NCBI RefSeq assembly: GCF_034092375.1
Contig: NZ_CP139302.1
Span: 868,001 to 932,000 of the forward strand
Direction of reading: 5' to 3'
From: Prochlorococcus sp. MIT 1300
Lineage (GTDB): Bacteria; Cyanobacteriota; Cyanobacteriia; PCC-6307; Cyanobiaceae
DNA: 64,000 bases
Position numbers and translations under genes: made by a program. Below are positions 55,911 to 64,000 of the stretch, piece by piece; the first letter of the stretch is position 1; the number at the start of each line of letters is the position of its first letter. A model generated the notes under the pieces. The model did no database searches. It was not told the DNA's origin and saw only the letters and a program-made list of their open reading frames with translations.

Positions 55911-56009
55911 TAAGTGCATATATAATAATCGTATTTGACTTTAAATCTCAAAGAATTATCAGGTTTTATTTTCAAGTCAACTAGTGTATAAGCCTAGATA
56001 TTAATAGTT

Positions 56010-56966
56010 TTATGAATGCACCCAGTCCACACGAATAATTTTGCGGCTATTCAAAAATCTATCAATTGCCATAGCAGCAATACATCCATCAGATGCTGCC
56101 ACAACTGCTTGCTTAAATGGTGTATTTCTTATATCTCCTATAGCCCAAACCCCTTCAGAAGTTGTCGCCATGAAATCATCAACTACCACTCCCCCATCTT
56201 CTTTAAAAGCAACCTGGTCTCCAAGAAAATCAGTAATAGGCTTGGAACCAGTCATGTATACAAAAACTCCTTCTACAGAGATTGACTCCAATTCATCCTG
56301 AGAGCGCGGCTTTATCTGAATTCCCGTAACTCCTGATTCATTTCCTTGAATTTCCATCATTCTAGTTCGATTCCAATGCTTAACATTTGACTGTGCAATT
56401 AAATCTTTTGCATGGAAGTCATCATCCTTAGGTTCATTGGAAGTAATCCAATGAACCATCGAAGCAAACTTTGTTAGGACTTGAGCTTCCTCTATGGCTT
56501 CCTTATTAATCCCTACTACAGCCACTTCTTTCCCTCTATAAAAAGCCCCATCGCAAGTAGCGCAATAACTGACTCCCTTACCCAAAAAATCAGCTTCTCC
56601 CTTAAAGGAGGCTGGTCGCCCCATTGCTCCACTAGCAAGAACTAAAGCACGACCCTTAAATGTTCCTTCTGGGGTATAGACAGTCTTCCATTCATCATTC
56701 ACATCAACTCCGAAGACTTGAGCACGACGATAGTCAGTCCCATACTGAACAGCCTGGTCACGCATCAAAGCAAGCAAGTCCTCTCCACTCATGTCAGTGG
56801 GAACCCCTGGATAATTGGCAATTTGATGAGTAATAGCCAAGGCCCCTACTGCTGGGTTCTTATCGAGAATCACCGTCTTCAAATCTGCCCTTGAGGTATA
56901 TAGAGCGCAGGTGCAGCCGGCTGGTCCGCCTCCCACAATCACCACATCTGCTTCGATTGTTTCCAA
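56010..56966 (-). CDS. Thioredoxin-reductase-like flavoprotein (DDOR-like, NADPH motif lost)
   Basis: 318 residues. FAD motif VVIVGGGPAGCTCALYTSRA (residues 8-27); redox CATC at 135-138 (YCATCDGAFYRG); second FAD motif GVWAIGDIRN. The NADPH motif, GGGxSAxE-like in true thioredoxin reductases, is replaced by VVGINKEAIEEA at 150-161. Cyanobacterial relatives of Slr0600 (DDOR) also lack NADPH binding and do not reduce thioredoxin, so that assignment fits better than TrxB. It is convergent with sbtB. Confidence 0.85.
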   Translation of the reverse strand: METIEADVVIVGGGPAGCTCALYTSRADLKTVILDKNPAVGALAITHQIANYPGVPTDMSGEDLLALMRDQAVQYGTDYRRAQVFGVDVNDEWKTVYTPEGTFKGRALVLASGAMGRPASFKGEADFLGKGVSYCATCDGAFYRGKEVAVVGINKEAIEEAQVLTKFASMVHWITSNEPKDDDFHAKDLIAQSNVKHWNRTRMMEIQGNESGVTGIQIKPRSQDELESISVEGVFVYMTGSKPITDFLGDQVAFKEDGGVVVDDFMATTSEGVWAIGDIRNTPFKQAVVAASDGCIAAMAIDRFLNSRKIIRVDWVHS

Positions 56967-57081
56967 GGTCTAATACTCTTCTAGTGAGATTATTACTGAT
57001 AGAGGAGGCTTGTGAGCAAAAGCCCTAGTAAATTTCAGCAATCCCCTTCTAGTTCTAAGCCAAAACGACTAACTGGCCTTC

Positions 57082-57453
57082 ATGAAGCGATTGGAATCAC
57101 CATTAAAACGCAAGCCTGCTTTCTGGTTAGGCCCCTTGATAGCAGGCTGCTGCTTTGCACTTGGTCATGGCATTACACAAAGGGTTGCCATACTTCAAAG
57201 AAACTGGCGAAAGGCAATCGAAGAGCCTTTTAGCAATAAGCCACTGCCTGGGAAAAGCTTAAAAGCACTAAAGTCGGACCACAGGTCAAAAGAAAGAGCT
57301 GCAGCAAGCGAATTCAAGCAATCTGGAGCCTCACAATCTTTCAAGCCAGAAGCAAGCGAAGAGACCTTTCATCAAACGAACATCAAAGCAAAGCTAAAAA
57401 CGCCATACGCCCCCTGGATCAGGCCTGATATCCCTAGAATTCCTGCAAATTAA
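57082..57453 (+). CDS. Small hypothetical protein with one membrane helix
   Basis: 123 residues with a membrane helix near residues 13-32 (AFWLGPLIAGCCFALGHGI), followed by a basic, low-complexity tail rich in Lys, Ser and Glu. Another frame from 57012 overlaps the start but reads no recognisable protein. Divergent from the flavoprotein gene. Function unknown. Confidence 0.5.
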   Translation: MKRLESPLKRKPAFWLGPLIAGCCFALGHGITQRVAILQRNWRKAIEEPFSNKPLPGKSLKALKSDHRSKERAAASEFKQSGASQSFKPEASEETFHQTNIKAKLKTPYAPWIRPDIPRIPAN

Positions 57454-57564
57454 TATTGCATCTGTTCTAAATCAAAAACAGGTATCCAAGCCCAAATGAA
57501 AAAGTCTTGGCGACTCCTTCAAGCCAGTAAAACTGGAAAATCCTAAAAAATAATCGTCTCAATA

Positions 57565-57870
57565 ATGAGCTCATCAGACTCTCTACTCAAAGCAACACTC
57601 AATCGCCTAATAGTACGGTTAAATAAAAGCTTGGCTGATACGACAAAAAAAATTTCTCTACTAGTTGATGATGCCCCTCAACGAATTCAGACAGAATGGG
57701 ATCTTTTTAAAGAAGAAGTTAAATTAGAAGCAGAGCGAATTGACAGCATCTCCCAACAAGAAGGCACTTCAAAATCTACAGCTCCAGACAATCAAAACAA
57801 AGAAGCTATTCAAGAAAAGATTGATGGACTGAGGGAAAGACTATCTCTGTTAAACAGGAAACTTGATTAG
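57565..57870 (+). CDS. Small helical hypothetical protein
   Basis: 101 residues, predicted alpha-helical with amphipathic segments (LKATLNRLIVRLNKSLADTTKKI, IQEKIDGLRERLSLLNRKL) joined by a Ser/Gln linker, so a coiled-coil protein is likely. The ATG at 57565 is not preceded by a good ribosome-binding site. It sits 12 bases before the ABC1 kinase on the same strand, so probably co-transcribed. Function unknown. Confidence 0.6.
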   Translation: MSSSDSLLKATLNRLIVRLNKSLADTTKKISLLVDDAPQRIQTEWDLFKEEVKLEAERIDSISQQEGTSKSTAPDNQNKEAIQEKIDGLRERLSLLNRKLD

Positions 57871-57882
57871 ATATATAAGCTG

Positions 57883-59559
57883 ATGAAATATTTTCCCAAA
57901 TCAACTATTTCAAGAGGAGTGAGGATTTTCCTTATCTGGCATGGGGTAATAAAGTTAATTCTTATAATTTGGTTTGACACTCAAAAATGGACTTACCCAG
58001 GAGGGTGGACTGCTGAAAGATTTAAAGCTAGGCAAAAAAAAAGTGCTCAATGGCTTGCCAAAAAGTTAATTTACCTTGGCTCAGCTTTTATTAAACTTGG
58101 CCAGCTCCTCTCAGCAAGACCAGATGTTTTACCAGCCAATTGGGTAATTGAACTGGCAGATCTTCAAGACAAAGTACCTCCTTTTAAATTTGAAACTGCT
58201 GAGAAAGTATTGCGAAGAGAACTTGGGCCACGTTATGCAGAAATTATTGATATAGAAAGACATCCATTAGGGGCAGCATCCCTCGCTCAAGTTCATAGAG
58301 CAAGGTTGAGAAGTGGACGTCAAGTAGTACTAAAAATACAGCGGCCTGGCCTTCAGAAACTATTTAAGCTTGATCTTGAAGTCATGCAAAAAGTTGCCGC
58401 TCTATTGCAACGACACCCTGAATGGGGGAAGGGACGTGACTGGATAGGCATAGCCAAAGAATGTCGTCGAGTATTAATGAAAGAACTCGATTTTCAAATC
58501 GAAGCACAGTATGCAGCTAGATTTCGTCAGCAATTTTTTGATAATCCAAAGGTTAGTATTCCGGGAGTTATATGGGAACTCAGTACAAGAGAAGTACTCT
58601 GCCTCGATTATTTACCAGGTATAAAGATTAATGATCGAGAAAGTTTAATCAAAGCAGGCATTAACCCATCTGATATCGCAAAAATTGGCACAAGTAGTTA
58701 CTTGCAACAACTTGTACGATTTGGATTCTTCCATGCCGATCCTCATCCGGGGAACCTTGCTGTTGCAGCAGACGGTTCTCTGATCTACTACGACTTTGGG
58801 ATGATGGGATTAATTTCAGACGGACTGAAAAGTCGAATCGGGTCAATGGTCCGTGCAGCCGCAATTAAAGACGCTTCAGCGCTAGTAAAGGAATTCCAAG
58901 CAGTTGGGCTCATTGCATCCGAAGTGGATGTAGGCCCAGTAAGGCGCTTAATCAGAGTGATGTTGCAAGAAGCCCTAACTCCTCCTTTCAAAGCAGATAT
59001 CCTTGAAAAGCTTTCAGGGGACTTGTATGACTTGGTCTATGGCAAGCCATTTCGCATACCTGTTGAACTAATTTTCGTCATGAGGGCAATGACTACTTTC
59101 GAAGGAGTTGGACGAACTCTTGACCCAAGCTTTAATTTGATGGCAATTGCTCAGCCATACTTAATCCCCCTCATGACCTCAAGCAATTCCAGTCCAAATG
59201 ATCTCATCAATGAACTAGGCCGTCAGGTTGGAGCCATCGGGAGCCGTGCTGTTGCCTTACCAAAACGTCTTGATGAAAGTCTTGAAAGACTTGAACAGGG
59301 TGATTTGCAATTACAAATTCGGATGGGGGAGTCAGATAGACACCTTCGTCGAATAGCAAATGCACAACAATTTGTAGGGCAGTCAATAATCCTGGGAGCA
59401 CTCAGCGTGACTGCAGCAATACTTGGCTCAGGTGAACGGCCTATATGGGCTTTAGTCCCTATAGCCTTCAGCCTTCCAGCAATTTTAAGCTGGTTAAAGT
59501 TACAAATGAGAATAAAAAGTGATGATCGAATCCCCAGGGTTGGTTCGGAAAATATCTAA
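57883..59559 (+). CDS. ABC1/UbiB-family atypical protein kinase
   Basis: 558 residues. ABC1K features: the KxGQ-type motif IKLGQLLSARPDVLP, the Ala-rich loop PLGAASLAQVHRA with VVLKIQRPG (catalytic Lys), KELDFQIEA, and HADPHPGNL with the metal-binding YYDFGMMG. A membrane segment is at the C-terminus. Cyanobacterial members affect quinone metabolism and thylakoid lipid or pigment homeostasis; the exact role here is unknown. Confidence 0.92.
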   Translation: MKYFPKSTISRGVRIFLIWHGVIKLILIIWFDTQKWTYPGGWTAERFKARQKKSAQWLAKKLIYLGSAFIKLGQLLSARPDVLPANWVIELADLQDKVPPFKFETAEKVLRRELGPRYAEIIDIERHPLGAASLAQVHRARLRSGRQVVLKIQRPGLQKLFKLDLEVMQKVAALLQRHPEWGKGRDWIGIAKECRRVLMKELDFQIEAQYAARFRQQFFDNPKVSIPGVIWELSTREVLCLDYLPGIKINDRESLIKAGINPSDIAKIGTSSYLQQLVRFGFFHADPHPGNLAVAADGSLIYYDFGMMGLISDGLKSRIGSMVRAAAIKDASALVKEFQAVGLIASEVDVGPVRRLIRVMLQEALTPPFKADILEKLSGDLYDLVYGKPFRIPVELIFVMRAMTTFEGVGRTLDPSFNLMAIAQPYLIPLMTSSNSSPNDLINELGRQVGAIGSRAVALPKRLDESLERLEQGDLQLQIRMGESDRHLRRIANAQQFVGQSIILGALSVTAAILGSGERPIWALVPIAFSLPAILSWLKLQMRIKSDDRIPRVGSENI

Positions 59560-59596
59560 TCTAAATTTTAAGAAGATAACAACAACCTGAAAAGAT

Positions 59597-60898
<1,302 letters not shown>

Positions 60899-61041
60899 CT
60901 AATCGAGGTTTCTTGGATCTTATAAGTCGTCAAGACAAACGGCTTGAGTTGTTTGAGACTCCTGCTCTTTAGCGAAAAGCTTTAGGGCATTTTGGATCCA
61001 GAATGAAACTTAACTCTCCATCTACCTAGAGGCCATCAAAT

Positions 61042-61443
61042 ATGCGCATGCTCCACACAATGCTAAGAGTAGGGGATTTAGAAAAATCCTTATCCTTTTA
61101 TACAAAAGTATTAGGGATGAAGCTCTTAAGGAAAAAAGACTATCCCACTGGCCGCTTTACCTTGGCCTTTGTTGGGTATGGAGATGAAAAACAAAACACA
61201 GTTCTTGAGCTAACCCATAATTGGGACAAAACAAATTACGAGATTGGTCAGGGCTACGGTCACATCGCAATCGGAGTTAAAGACATTCACGCAACATGTG
61301 CTGCAATCACAAAAGAGGGAGGTCATATAACCAGGCCACCTGGTCCAATGAGCCATGGGCAAACTGTTATCGCATTTCTAGAAGATCCTGATGGTTACAA
61401 AATTGAACTAATTGAATTGATCCCTGGCAAAAATACGGTCTAA
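61042..61443 (+). CDS. gloA: Lactoylglutathione lyase (glyoxalase I)
   Basis: 133 residues of the metal-dependent glyoxalase [28 protein letters not shown] gives the first ligand His; the second half [11 protein letters not shown] and [15 protein letters not shown] give His and Glu ligands. NxxxELTHNW is typical of GloA. It detoxifies methylglyoxal with glutathione. clpB2 begins 6 bases after its stop. Confidence 0.95.
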   Translation: MRMLHTMLRVGDLEKSLSFYTKVLGMKLLRKKDYPTGRFTLAFVGYGDEKQNTVLELTHNWDKTNYEIGQGYGHIAIGVKDIHATCAAITKEGGHITRPPGPMSHGQTVIAFLEDPDGYKIELIELIPGKNTV

Positions 61444-61448
61444 ATCAA

Positions 61449-64000
61449 ATGTCCAACCAGGCCAACTATCCCAGTTCTATGCAAAGCAGCCTGACTAGCA
61501 ACCCTGAATGTTTTAGTGATGAAGCCTGGGAGCTTTTATTAGCCGGTGAAGACACTGCACGCCAATGGCGGCATATTCAACTCGATGTGGAGCATCTTTT
61601 ACAGGTTCTATTTACTGATAGGGCATACAGCCGCTTAATAGAAGCCCTGCCGATTGACAAAGACAAGCTGCTAGACCTCCTTGAAGGTTTTCTTTCAGAG
61701 CAAAAGCTATCTCGTGGATCTGAATTATTTATAGGCAATGATTTGGAAGATCTTCTGGAAGAAGCAGATAGATTCAGAAACCATTGGGGATCAAAATTAA
61801 TAGAAGTTTCTCACTTACTTGTAGCGTTTGCGAAAGATCCTCGAATAGGAAGTGAACTTTTTGACAAATTAGGCTTACCTAGTGAGCGATTAGAAGCAGA
61901 ATTAAGAAAACTTCCACTATCATCACAAGCAACTCAAGCACTATCGACGAGAGCATCAACAACCCAAAATGGAAAGTCCAAGTCGTCCACGAAGTCAACC
62001 TCTAACGCTCAAAAGCCCCAAGAAAACATTCAAGAACAAAATCAAGCCAATAATGATTTCTCAATAAAGAAATCAATCCTAAATAATGAAGACGAACCAA
62101 CAGCAACAGCTCTTGAGATATATTGCAGAGACCTCACATCTGCCGCAAAACTTGGAGAATTAGATCCAGTCATTGGTAGAGACGTAGAGATTAGACAGTT
62201 AATAAAAGTCCTCTCTCGCAGAAGCAAAAATAATCCTGTATTAATAGGCGCTCCAGGTGTCGGGAAAACAGCCGTTGCAGAACTTTTTGCCCAAAGGATA
62301 ATCTCTGGCGATGTTCCTGACACCTTAAAAGGTTTAAGACTAGTTTCCCTAGACCTGGGAGCATTAATTGCAGGTGCAAAATTCAGAGGTCAATTTGAGG
62401 AGAGATTTCGTTCTGTCTTAAAAGAAGTTAGCGAGTCAAACTCAGGAGTAGTGTTATTTATCGATGAGTTGCATACAGTTATCAGCTCAGATCGATCAAG
62501 TGCCGAGGCAGGAAGTCTTTTAAAGCCAGTTCTTGCAAGAGGTGATCTACGCCTTATTGGTGCAACAACTGCCGAAAGTTATCGTCAGACCGTTGAGAAA
62601 GATCAAGCACTTAACAGGCGATTTCAACAAGTTTTGATTAAAGAACCTCATCTTGAATTAAGCATAGAGATTCTTAGAGGTTTAAAAGGAAGGTATGAGC
62701 TTCATCATGGAGTGACAATTACGGATGCAGCAATAGAAGCCGCAAATCGGCTTTCAGATAGATATATCAGTGATCGTTGTCTGCCGGACAAAGCAATCGA
62801 CCTAATTGACGAAGCGTCAGCTCAATTTAAAATGGATATTTCATCAAAACCTCAAGTCATTGAAGAGGCTCAGGCAGAACTGAGAAAAATTGAAGTTGCT
62901 TTACTTGATAACAAAAAAATATCAGAACAAGAAAAGTTTGAGCTTGAAGAAGAAAAAAAAATCGCCATGCAATATTTTGAAGAGCTGAATACATCCTGGG
63001 AAGAAGAACGGCAATATCTCATGGAATTGAAAGGGCTAGTTCAAGAAATTGAAGATCTCGAAATTTCTATCCTTGATGCAGAAGATAAAGGAGATTTAGA
63101 AGAGGCTGCAAGATTAAAGTATGATGAGTTAAATGTGGTTCAAATCAGAAAATCCTTCATAGAAGATGAAATAGCGAAGAAAAGATCTTCAGGAACCGCT
63201 TTGCTCCGTGAAGAAGTAGAAGCCGAAGATATAGCTGATGTTGTAGCCAGATGGACAGGCATCCCAGTGCAACGTCTTCTAGCAGGCGAAAGACAAAAAT
63301 TATTACGACTCGAAAAACACTTATCTGAAAAAGTAATTGGCCAGCCGAAAGCCGTACAAGCTGTTGCAGCTGCTATTAGACGCGCAAGGGCAGGGATGAA
63401 AGATCCCAAAAGGCCTGTTGGGTCATTCCTATTTTTAGGGCCTACCGGAGTTGGCAAGACCGAACTTGCCAAAGCACTGGCAGATTCACTTTTTGATGAA
63501 GAAGAAGCACTTGTCAGACTAGATATGAGTGAATTCATGGAGCGCAATGGAGTAGCAAGACTGATTGGAGCACCCCCTGGATATGTTGGTTATGAAGAAG
63601 GTGGTCAATTAACCGAAGCTGTCAGACTTCGTCCATATGCAGTCTTGCTTCTAGACGAAATTGAAAAAGCCCATCCAGATGTATTCAATCTGCTCCTTCA
63701 ATTACTCGATGAGGGACGACTAACTGATTCACAGAGCCGAACAGTTGATTTCAGACACACTGTGATAGTGATGACTAGTAATCTTGCAAGTAGGGCAATA
63801 CTTGATTCTTCAATATCCTCTAAGGAAAGTGGTGCAGATTTACATAAGATCAGTCTCGAACTAAAAGATCAAATAGATCAAGCATTAAATAAACAGTTTC
63901 GACCTGAATTTTTAAACCGTATTGATGAAATTATTAGATTCAATCCACTACAAGCTAAAGATCTCCAACAGATCGTACGCCTCCAATTAAATGATCTTGG
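61449..64000 (+). CDS. clpB2: ClpB-type AAA+ disaggregase (ClpB2-like), 3' end outside window
   Basis: At least 850 residues. N-domain double Clp repeat, then a Ser/Gln-rich linker (about residues 150-205). NBD1 has Walker A GAPGVGKT and Walker B LFIDELHTV; a coiled-coil middle domain follows (KIEVALLDNKKISEQEKFELEEEKK region). NBD2 has GPTGVGKT and LLLDEIEKAHPDV. The middle domain marks ClpB rather than ClpC, and the divergent N-domain fits the ClpB2 form of cyanobacteria. ATG at 61449; another ATG at 61479. The frame runs off the window end. Confidence 0.85.
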   Translation, partial: MSNQANYPSSMQSSLTSNPECFSDEAWELLLAGEDTARQWRHIQLDVEHLLQVLFTDRAYSRLIEALPIDKDKLLDLLEGFLSEQKLSRGSELFIGNDLEDLLEEADRFRNHWGSKLIEVSHLLVAFAKDPRIGSELFDKLGLPSERLEAELRKLPLSSQATQALSTRASTTQNGKSKSSTKSTSNAQKPQENIQEQNQANNDFSIKKSILNNEDEPTATALEIYCRDLTSAAKLGELDPVIGRDVEIRQLIKVLSRRSKNNPVLIGAPGVGKTAVAELFAQRIISGDVPDTLKGLRLVSLDLGALIAGAKFRGQFEERFRSVLKEVSESNSGVVLFIDELHTVISSDRSSAEAGSLLKPVLARGDLRLIGATTAESYRQTVEKDQALNRRFQQVLIKEPHLELSIEILRGLKGRYELHHGVTITDAAIEAANRLSDRYISDRCLPDKAIDLIDEASAQFKMDISSKPQVIEEAQAELRKIEVALLDNKKISEQEKFELEEEKKIAMQYFEELNTSWEEERQYLMELKGLVQEIEDLEISILDAEDKGDLEEAARLKYDELNVVQIRKSFIEDEIAKKRSSGTALLREEVEAEDIADVVARWTGIPVQRLLAGERQKLLRLEKHLSEKVIGQPKAVQAVAAAIRRARAGMKDPKRPVGSFLFLGPTGVGKTELAKALADSLFDEEEALVRLDMSEFMERNGVARLIGAPPGYVGYEEGGQLTEAVRLRPYAVLLLDEIEKAHPDVFNLLLQLLDEGRLTDSQSRTVDFRHTVIVMTSNLASRAILDSSISSKESGADLHKISLELKDQIDQALNKQFRPEFLNRIDEIIRFNPLQAKDLQQIVRLQLNDL

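Noticed and set aside
57012-57233. 73-codon frame from GTG at 57012 overlapping the gene at 57082
   Set aside because: The overlapping frame from 57082 has a clear membrane helix and is longer; a frameshift joining both was considered but nothing supports it.

Overview
This window is a dense, conserved stretch of a marine picocyanobacterial chromosome, most like Prochlorococcus. Gaps are short, GC looks low to moderate (about 40% by eye), many genes overlap by 1-17 bases, and TTG or GTG starts are common. Marker genes agree: psbA, psbO, psbH, psbN, psbI, ntcA, crtR, cp12, sbtA/sbtB, ycf66, ycf20 and several cyanobacterial DUF families (DUF3177, DUF3084, DUF2555, DUF2301, DUF3769). A low-light type Prochlorococcus is my best guess from composition; that is inference. 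I see no insertion sequence, prophage, integrase or CRISPR array.

Layout. 1-1.8 kb: end of murJ, three small conserved minus-strand genes and tRNA-Arg(ACG). 1.9-6.5 kb: glyA, cinA, leuC, leuD. 6.5-10.2 kb, minus strand: a large LptD-like outer-membrane protein, then psbI and psbN. 10.3-11.6 kb: psbH, tatA, pth and a small DUF gene. 11.6-14.6 kb, minus: a YqgF-like nuclease fold, DUF3084, ntcA with a recognisable NtcA-type promoter, and rph. 14.7-16.5 kb: a CobO-like gene, dcd and thyX, a small deoxynucleotide cluster. 16.5-25 kb: txlA, glmM, trmB, a FIST protein, DUF3177, ileS, ycf66. 25.3-32.4 kb: tRNA-Leu(TAG), crtR, gatC, a creatininase-family protein, a 3-methyladenine glycosylase, pyrB, ycf20, tRNA-Ala(CGC), coaBC. 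32.7-40.1 kb: psbO, ATP sulfurylase, ftsH, a KDPG-aldolase-like gene, a probable broken ribbon-helix-helix gene, aroC, psbA. 40.4-47.4 kb: a small membrane-anchored protein, an aspartoacylase-family protein, a coupled trio (GS-HQR/DUF2301/ABC-F), cp12, obgE. 47.5-52.5 kb, minus: mutS2, a VOC protein, hemB, a DnaJ protein. 52.7-55.9 kb: an inorganic-carbon uptake cluster (SulP, SbtA, SbtB). 56-64 kb: a thioredoxin-reductase-like flavoprotein, two small hypothetical genes, an ABC1 kinase, enolase, glyoxalase I, and clpB2 cut off by the window end.

Themes. Several genes serve photosystem II: subunits PsbA, PsbO, PsbH, PsbI and PsbN, with FtsH as the likely D1 repair protease. Carbon uptake and fixation control are represented by SulP, SbtA/B and CP12. 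Redox proteins (TxlA, the DDOR-like flavoprotein, CP12) and nitrogen control (NtcA) are also present.

I found no clear new multi-gene system. The less ordinary observations are: an NtcA-activated promoter architecture at ntcA; a gene probably broken by one nonsense change beside aroC; a CobO-like protein whose Walker A motif is gone; a perfect 27-bp inverted repeat after psbO; alternative hairpins in the psbO leader; structured elements on both sides of tRNA-Leu; and a 14-bp GNRA-capped hairpin inside the ABC-F coding region.
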